Assembly (NCBI RefSeq): GCF_009663775.1
Contig: NZ_RDBR01000017.1
Location: 1 to 41,288, forward strand
Direction of reading: 5' to 3'
From: Lactobacillus sp. 0.1XD8-4
GTDB lineage: Bacteria > Bacillota > Bacilli > Lactobacillales > Lactobacillaceae
DNA length: 41,288 nt
Part shown: piece after piece, positions 37,113 to 41,288 of the stretch
Layout: every line of letters starts with the position of its first letter
How positions within the stretch are numbered: position 1 is the stretch's first letter
The notes under the pieces: generated by a model
Told to the model about the DNA's origin: nothing
The model's input: only the letters and a program-made list of their open reading frames with translations
Database searches by the model: none
Made by a program: the position numbers and the translations under genes

Positions 37113-37394
37113 TTATAAATTCCATTAAAATCATTTAATCCAGTAACTTTTATTAAAAAATATTACAACTTAGTGGCTAGCTGACAATTCAAACGTTAAT
37201 AAATCCCCATTTGACCATTCCAGCCAACAAGAGACCGAGAAAAAACTTCTCTCAACCTTAGCCATTTTAATGAACGATAGCAAGATAACGTGACAATAAG
37301 CACAAGGCTCAAGGCTAGGGACAAAGCAATAATCAGCCCGCAGTGTGCTAATCAACCGCCTTGTCGTGAAAGTTGTTTCCTACTTTTACGACAA
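37113..37394 (-). other. Gene-poor stretch with a repeat-bearing open frame
   Basis: No convincing gene. A 61-codon minus-strand frame (37170-37355) is open, but its start has no ribosome binding site and its end is made of the intergenic repeat (copy B). Cys- and Trp-rich composition argues for chance or a decayed gene. Confidence 0.4.
37172..37226 (-). repeat. Degenerate intergenic repeat, copy B
   Basis: Minus strand: TGGCTGGAATGGTCAAATGG, then GTTTGAAT and AGCTAGCCACT. It aligns with copy A at 25544-25602 in the same strand orientation. Confidence 0.5.
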
Positions 37395-37724
37395 TTATTC
37401 AAATGATAATTCTAATAAAAATACCTTTTTTCTTGGTATGTGGCAAGCTGTCGCCCAGACATCATGGTAATTTGTCTTTGCACCCTTAGTCATTCCAAAA
37501 TACTCATCAAGCAATTCGCCATTTTTAGCTACAAAGTCATTTGATAAACGATTGACCATCAAGCGATTAACCGGAAAATAAAATGATGCGTTAGCTATTT
37601 TTAAGGAATCATCAAATAAAATCATTACTGTATTAGTATATCGCGCTTTAATTTTTCTTATTAATTCTGGATGATGCTTCAACTTTGTCAAAACGTAATA
37701 AATTGAATCAGAATTACTAGCCAT
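37395..37724 (-). CDS. Uncharacterised 109-residue protein
   Basis: I do not recognise it. The soluble protein has an N-terminal helical stretch (SIYYVLTKLKHHPELIRKIKARY), a beta-like middle (NTVMILFDDSLKIANASFYFPV) and the end CHIPRKKVFLLELSFE. AGTGAGGGGAAG precedes the ATG, and an extended -10 TGTTATAAT (37748-37753) sits just upstream, so it looks like a real single gene. It lies between the two tRNA genes and close to the tRNA-Gln terminator. There are no membrane segments. Confidence 0.65.
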   Translation of the reverse strand: MASNSDSIYYVLTKLKHHPELIRKIKARYTNTVMILFDDSLKIANASFYFPVNRLMVNRLSNDFVAKNGELLDEYFGMTKGAKTNYHDVWATACHIPRKKVFLLELSFE

Positions 37725-37764
37725 ATTCTTCCCCTCACTTGACAGTAATTATAACAAATAACTA

Positions 37765-37800
37765 TGAAAAAGACCTGCTAGATAAAATCTAACAGGTCTT
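37765..37800 (-). terminator. Terminator of tRNA-Gln
   Basis: Stem AAGACCTG(T)TAGAT/ATCTA(G)CAGGTCTT (37770-37800) with TTTTTC after it on the minus strand, 14 bases from the tRNA end. Confidence 0.87.
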
Positions 37801-37813
37801 ACCGTTGAAAAAA

Positions 37814-37886
37814 TTGGGCATACTGGTCTCGAACCAGTAAATTATGGATTCAGAGTCCACTGCCTTACCAGTTTGGCGAATGCCCA
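37814..37886 (-). tRNA. tRNA-Gln (anticodon CUG)
   Basis: Cloverleaf on the minus strand: acceptor TGGGCAT/ATGCCCA (U1-A72), anticodon stem GTGGA/TCCAT with loop CTCTGAA (anticodon CUG), T arm ACTGG-TTCGAGA-CCAGT. The discriminator is A; CCA is not encoded. U1-A72 is the usual pair of tRNA-Gln in bacteria that form Gln-tRNA by the GatCAB route. Confidence 0.94.
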
Positions 37887-37911
37887 ATAAAATAAACTTA
37901 CAACACTAAAT

Positions 37912-37940
37912 ACTATACATACAAAAACTTAAATAGTCAA
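37912..37940 (-). promoter_or_regulatory. Promoter of tRNA-Gln
   Basis: Minus strand TTGACT (37935-37940), 17-base spacer, TATAGT (37912-37917), about 26 bases before the tRNA 5' end. It lies in the gap after the adjacent ORF's stop. Confidence 0.88.
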
Positions 37941-37950
37941 CTCTTTTTTC

Positions 37951-38430
37951 TTATTTTACTAATTCATAATGCAAGCGCCGACGCTGTTGTGCACAACGCC
38001 ATCTTGTAATTAAATTAATTAGCGGATGATGATTTTTGTTACACCAATAATCAACGTCCGCTTCAATTTGACGTTGTGACCATTTACTATAGTCATGATG
38101 TAAAAAGTTATAATTTACAGTTGCTGATTGTTTTTTCCAAACAGCTGCCATTATAAACTGGCTTCGTGTTCGTTGTATTTTCTCGTCAACTTTTGCTAAG
38201 TTAACTGCTTCTACACTGATTATCTTAGCGGTGGCAATCGGTGGAATAACGGTCTTACTTGGTAAATAAGGTGCTAGCGGGACATTAATTAATGCATCAA
38301 TAACAACTTCTTGCCAATCTGCTCGCGTTTCATAACGATGCATTAACCCCGCCTCCACATCATTTGCAATAAGATAATCACGTTCTTCACCCCAGCTTAA
38401 TTGAACATGCACCAAAAATGCTGTTGACAT
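37951..38430 (-). CDS. Uncharacterised 159-residue protein
   Basis: I do not recognise it. It begins MSTAFLVHVQLSWGEERDYLIANDVEAG and ends with a basic, Arg- and His-rich tail (TRWRCAQQRRRLHYELVK). Mixed beta and helical stretches; no membrane segment or known motif. I start at ATG 38428-38430, with GAGGAG 8 bases upstream; an upstream GTG would overlap that site. The first half, with VIDALINVPLAPYLPSKTVIPPIATAKIISV, resembles a repeat-free alpha/beta fold. It is monocistronic, between the copper operon and tRNA-Gln. Confidence 0.7.
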   Translation of the reverse strand: MSTAFLVHVQLSWGEERDYLIANDVEAGLMHRYETRADWQEVVIDALINVPLAPYLPSKTVIPPIATAKIISVEAVNLAKVDEKIQRTRSQFIMAAVWKKQSATVNYNFLHHDYSKWSQRQIEADVDYWCNKNHHPLINLITRWRCAQQRRRLHYELVK

Positions 38431-38499
38431 TTCTACCACTCCTCAATATTATTTCACTGATATTTTACCGCAAAATCTTTTCACTTGTGCAATTTATAA

Positions 38500-38530
38500 C
38501 AAAAAAAGTGATTGAATTTATCAATCACTT
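38500..38530 (-). terminator. Terminator of the copper operon
   Basis: Ten-pair stem AAGTGATTGA/TCAATCACTT (38506-38530), followed by TTTTTTTG on the minus strand, 11 bases after copA. Confidence 0.87.
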
Positions 38531-38540
38531 CTAAACTAAT

Positions 38541-40469
38541 CTAACTATTTCCAGCAATTTTGGCCTTATTTAATAATAAAGAAGAACTAACTACTGAAAC
38601 TGAACTAAACGCCATCGCTAATCCAGCAAGTTCAGGGCTCAAAGTAAAGCCGATAGTCGCAAAGAGCCCTGCTGCGATTGGAATTCCGATTACATTATAG
38701 ATAAGCGCCCAGAATAAGTTTAATTTAATCCTATTAAATGTTTTCTTTGAGATATCTAGTGCCCGGACAACCCCGCGTAAATCGTTTTGGACAAGAACAA
38801 TACCGCCAGAATTAATGGCAATATCTGTCCCAGAACCCATTGCAATTCCTACATCGGCAGTTGACAAAGCCGGAGCATCATTAATACCATCACCAACAAA
38901 AGCAACTTTTTTGCCATTATCTTGAATTGATTTTATCTGCTGTGCCTTTTCATTTGGCATAACTTCAGCAATTACACGGTCAATTCCTACTTCATCAGCA
39001 ATCGCTTGCGCAACTTTCTTATTATCACCAGTAAGCATAATCGTAGTCAAGCCACTTTTTTTTAGTTCTGTAATTGCCGCCTTCGCGGTTGGCTTTGGAG
39101 TATCTTGAATAGCTATTAAGCCAATAATTTTGTTATCTAATCCCACATAAACAATAGTTTTAGCCTCATTTTGCAGTTGCTCAGCTTGTTGTGACATTTC
39201 CCGGGAAATATTAATATCTACTAATAATTTTCCGCTGCCGACAAATGCTGTCTGCCCACGATACATAGCACGAACGCCTTTTCCTTCAATAGCTTCAAAC
39301 TTCTGCACTTTTAATGGGGTAATTTGCTTTTCCTTTGCCTTTTGTAAAATAGCAGTCGCAAGCGGGTGCTCTGATGTTTCCTCAAGGCTAGCAGCAAGCA
39401 CTAATACTTCTTGATAGTTACCGATAATATCAGTCACAATTGGCTTACCGATTGTAATCGTCCCTGTTTTATCAAAAACTACCGTGTCAATATTACTAAC
39501 TTCCTGGAGTACTTCACCATTTTTTATTAAAACACCTAATTTAGCGCTACGGGCAGTTCCGACCATTAAAGCAGTTGGCGTTGCTAATCCTAGTGCACAA
39601 GGACAAGCAATAACTATTACTGATACAGCAAATAGCAATGCCTGCACAAATGTTGCACCGACAAATGAATACCAAATCACAAAAGTTACAATTGCAATAA
39701 TCATTACAACTGGAACAAAAATATTAGAGATTTTATCCGTTAGATTTTGAATTGGTGCATGACTGGTTTGCGCCTTTTTTACAAGATCAACAATTTGTGC
39801 AAGCATAGTGTCCGCGCCGACTTTTGTAGCCTTAAAAGTAATCGTTCCATTGTTATTAATCGTTGATCCAACTACTGTATCACCAACTTGTTTCATGACT
39901 GGCATGCTTTCCCCAGTAACCATTGATTCATTAAGTGAGGTTGTCCCTTCTATAATTTCACCATCAACCGGCACTTTTTCTCCCGGCTTTACTCGAATTA
40001 AATCGCCTACTTGGACCTGATCCAAGGGTACCTTAATAAATTTTCCGTCTTTCAATACTTCAGCATTTTTAGCTTGTAACCCCATTAATTTGCCAAGAGC
40101 ATTAGATGCATTGTTATGCATTTTTTCCTCCATAGCATCGCCTAGCAAAACAAAGACAGTTACAAAGGCTGCACTTTCAAAGTAAACTTCTCGCCCCGTT
40201 GCCATTGCAAAAATACTATAAAAATAGGCTACCGAGGTCCCTGTTGCAACCAACGTATTCATATTTGCACTATGTTTCTTAAAGGCAGCAATTGCACTTT
40301 TCCAATATGGAAAAGCTGAAATTGCCATAATTAATGTTGTTGTAATCAAGGCAATCCAATTGTACCCGGGTATCATCCAATGAAAAGGCATTGCCAACAT
40401 CTGAATTAGCATCGGGATTGACAAAATAAAGGAAATCCAAAAGCGTTGAATATTTGAAAGTTTTGTCAC
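38541..40469 (-). CDS. copA: Copper-exporting P1B-type ATPase lacking an N-terminal metal-binding domain
   Basis: Cu(I) efflux pump of 642 residues. Visible: TGES (MVTGES), the CPC metal site (IACPCALG), DKTGT with the phosphorylated Asp, the SEHP nucleotide motif, [10 protein letters not shown], and the Cu(I)-ATPase YN (LIYNVIG) and MxxSS ([12 protein letters not shown]) membrane motifs. The start is GTG (40467-40469), overlapping the upstream stop by four bases (GTGA). Only about 7 residues precede the first membrane helix: no HMA domain, no CxxC and no cupredoxin domain. The job of such a domain may be done in trans by the small cupredoxins encoded upstream. Confidence 0.94.
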   Translation of the reverse strand: MTKLSNIQRFWISFILSIPMLIQMLAMPFHWMIPGYNWIALITTTLIMAISAFPYWKSAIAAFKKHSANMNTLVATGTSVAYFYSIFAMATGREVYFESAAFVTVFVLLGDAMEEKMHNNASNALGKLMGLQAKNAEVLKDGKFIKVPLDQVQVGDLIRVKPGEKVPVDGEIIEGTTSLNESMVTGESMPVMKQVGDTVVGSTINNNGTITFKATKVGADTMLAQIVDLVKKAQTSHAPIQNLTDKISNIFVPVVMIIAIVTFVIWYSFVGATFVQALLFAVSVIVIACPCALGLATPTALMVGTARSAKLGVLIKNGEVLQEVSNIDTVVFDKTGTITIGKPIVTDIIGNYQEVLVLAASLEETSEHPLATAILQKAKEKQITPLKVQKFEAIEGKGVRAMYRGQTAFVGSGKLLVDINISREMSQQAEQLQNEAKTIVYVGLDNKIIGLIAIQDTPKPTAKAAITELKKSGLTTIMLTGDNKKVAQAIADEVGIDRVIAEVMPNEKAQQIKSIQDNGKKVAFVGDGINDAPALSTADVGIAMGSGTDIAINSGGIVLVQNDLRGVVRALDISKKTFNRIKLNLFWALIYNVIGIPIAAGLFATIGFTLSPELAGLAMAFSSVSVVSSSLLLNKAKIAGNS

Positions 40470-40753
40470 TTCACAACAACCTTTCCGTGAAACATATCCA
40501 TTCCACACGCATAATTAAACGTTGCTGGCTTATCGGTCGGAATGTTAATTATCACTTCACTCTTCCCATCAAGTTTTTCATCTACGCCAAGGTCCTTAAA
40601 AACTACCTCATTCATGCATCCCATGTTATTTGATGGGATAAATTTTAATTGTGCAGGCTTTCCCACTTTAAAAGTAACAGTTGCTGGCTTATACCCATGA
40701 TTATCTGCATTAACAACAACCTTTTTTGTTTGATTTTTTGAAAAAATACTCAT
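40466..40753 (-). CDS. Unanchored cupredoxin-domain copper-binding protein
   Basis: A 95-residue cupredoxin-fold protein without signal peptide or membrane helix, hence likely cytosolic. Candidate Cu(I) ligands are Cys46 (in MGCMNEVVF) and Cys83, Met85, Met87 and His89 in ACGMDMFHG, the same set as in the anchored paralogue upstream, with extra Met44 and Met47. The start is the ATG at 40751-40753, overlapping the upstream TAA by one base. The stop overlaps the copA GTG. It corresponds in place and fold to the cupredoxin domain fused to the N-terminus of pneumococcal CopA, so it may be that domain as a separate subunit. Confidence 0.88.
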   Translation of the reverse strand: MSIFSKNQTKKVVVNADNHGYKPATVTFKVGKPAQLKFIPSNNMGCMNEVVFKDLGVDEKLDGKSEVIINIPTDKPATFNYACGMDMFHGKVVVK

Positions 40754-41121
40754 TATTTTACAACCACCTTTCCATGAAACATATCCATTCCGCACGCAAA
40801 ATTAAAGGTTTGCGCCTTATTTGTCGGAATATTTATCGTTGTAATCTTCTGCTTTGTCAAATCCTTATTAATCCCTAATTGTTCAAAGACAACATGCGAT
40901 AAACAAGCTGTCGAATCACGCATATCAAAATTTACTTGAGCAGGGATTCCTTTTTTCAAGACAACGGTTGATGGCGAATATCCACCATTCACCACAATCG
41001 TTGCCGTCTGTTCATCATTAATAACTGTTGATGTGCCGGTTGCCTCTGTGTGTTTACCAAAAAACCACCATAGAATAAAAGCAATTAAAATTATTGCAAT
41101 AATAATAACAATAATTCTCAT
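40753..41121 (-). CDS. cupA: CupA-like membrane-anchored cupredoxin copper chaperone
   Basis: A 122-residue protein: N-terminal membrane helix (about 3-20, RIIVIIIAIILIAFILWW), a short linker, then a cupredoxin domain (about 40-122). Copper ligands are Cys73 (in TACLSHVVF), Cys110, Met112, Met114 and His116 (in ACGMDMFHG), closely matching the layout known for pneumococcal CupA (Cys74 and Cys111 plus Met). It is predicted to hold Cu(I) at the membrane and pass it to CopA. It is the first gene of a three-gene operon with overlapping ends. AGGAGGGG precedes the ATG. Confidence 0.9.
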   Translation of the reverse strand: MRIIVIIIAIILIAFILWWFFGKHTEATGTSTVINDEQTATIVVNGGYSPSTVVLKKGIPAQVNFDMRDSTACLSHVVFEQLGINKDLTKQKITTINIPTNKAQTFNFACGMDMFHGKVVVK

Positions 41122-41139
41122 CTTTCCCCTCCTTTTATC

Positions 41140-41149
41140 TACAAACGTA
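41140..41149 (-). promoter_or_regulatory. cop box 1 (CopY-type operator)
   Basis: TACAAACGTA matches the CopY operator pattern KACANNYGTA at all ten positions, between the promoter and the cupA ribosome binding site. Confidence 0.6.
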
Positions 41150-41166
41150 AACTATACTACAGTTCA

Positions 41167-41200
41167 AGTTTATAATTCTTGTTTACATTTGTCAACGATA
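41167..41200 (-). promoter_or_regulatory. Promoter of the copper operon with cop box 2
   Basis: Minus strand TTGACA (41190-41195), 17-base spacer, weak -10 TAAACT (41167-41172). A second cop-box-like site, TACATTTGTC (41184-41193, nine of ten), overlaps the -35, where a repressor would block RNA polymerase. Confidence 0.6.
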
Positions 41201-41223
41201 GAGTAAATAACCGTATCTGTCAA
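41195..41223 (-). promoter_or_regulatory. Second, upstream promoter candidate of the copper operon
   Basis: Minus strand TTGACA (41218-41223), 17-base spacer, TATCGT (41195-41200). Its -10 overlaps the downstream -35. The edge (41224-41288) may hold the end of another minus-strand gene, but nothing certain is visible. Confidence 0.35.
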
Positions 41224-41288
41224 GTTTTCATAGGTAGCCTTTAAATATACAGTTTTAGTGGGTTAGTGCCTTAAAAAGTTGTCCCATT

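Noticed and set aside
37170-37355. 61-codon minus-strand frame rich in Cys and Trp
   Set aside because: No ribosome binding site at its start, and part of it is an intergenic repeat. Treated as non-coding or decayed.
38541-40508. CopA start at an upstream ATG that adds a Cys-Cys segment (KGCCEV)
   Set aside because: That stretch is the cupredoxin gene's C-terminus read in another frame; no ribosome binding site for it, and it does not form a CxxC HMA motif.

Overview
The window looks like chromosome from a heterofermentative lactobacillus, most likely Limosilactobacillus reuteri or a close relative. The grounds are moderately AT-rich DNA, strong AAGGAGG-type ribosome binding sites, a D-Ala-D-Lac type Ddl ligase, MurT/GatD, an arginine deiminase locus and a large protein with Mub/MucBP-like repeats. 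The species call is inference. I see no insertion sequence, prophage, CRISPR array or rRNA.

Region 1 (1-12967, nearly all on the minus strand) is a core envelope and energy block. In transcription order it holds the F-type ATP synthase operon atpBEFHAGDC, a DUF1146 protein, murA, mreB/mbl, yidD, a DUF2969 protein, a RodA/FtsW-family protein, an orphan GcvH, and ddl, which has its own promoter and terminator.

Region 2 (13.2-18.4 kb, minus) holds a uracil permease under a PyrR attenuator, two overlapping YibE/F membrane proteins, and ptsI without ptsH beside it. Region 3 (18.5-22.8 kb, minus) is tdk-prfA-prmC-sua5-upp. In many lactobacilli glyA lies between sua5 and upp and upp lies close to atpB; here glyA is absent and Region 2 intervenes.

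Region 4 (22.9-25.4 kb, plus) is murT-gatD plus a small membrane protein, which amidates lipid II and diverges from tdk. Region 5 (25.4-30.5 kb, minus) is an arginine deiminase cluster, arcA-argR-arcD-arcD. It lacks arcB and arcC and its ArgR has a changed ligand-site residue.

Region 6 (30.5-36.8 kb) is surface and accessory: a serine beta-lactamase-fold hydrolase, a Ser/Thr-rich lipoprotein with a possible coupled 17-codon leader ORF, a 1041-residue Mub-repeat protein with neither signal peptide nor LPXTG motif, and a two-TM serine-rich protein. Region 7 (36.9-38.4 kb) has two single tRNA genes, tRNA-Glu(CUC) and tRNA-Gln(CUG), each with its own promoter and terminator, and two unrecognised ORFs. 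Region 8 (38.5-41.3 kb, minus) is a copper operon: a CupA-like anchored cupredoxin, a second unanchored cupredoxin, and a CopA ATPase without an N-terminal metal-binding domain, behind cop-box-like operators.

The least ordinary signals are the split cupredoxin/CopA arrangement, the ArgR GND substitution beside arcA, the U1-G72 pair in tRNA-Glu(CUC), the Mub-repeat protein without visible export signals, and two families of repeated intergenic elements.
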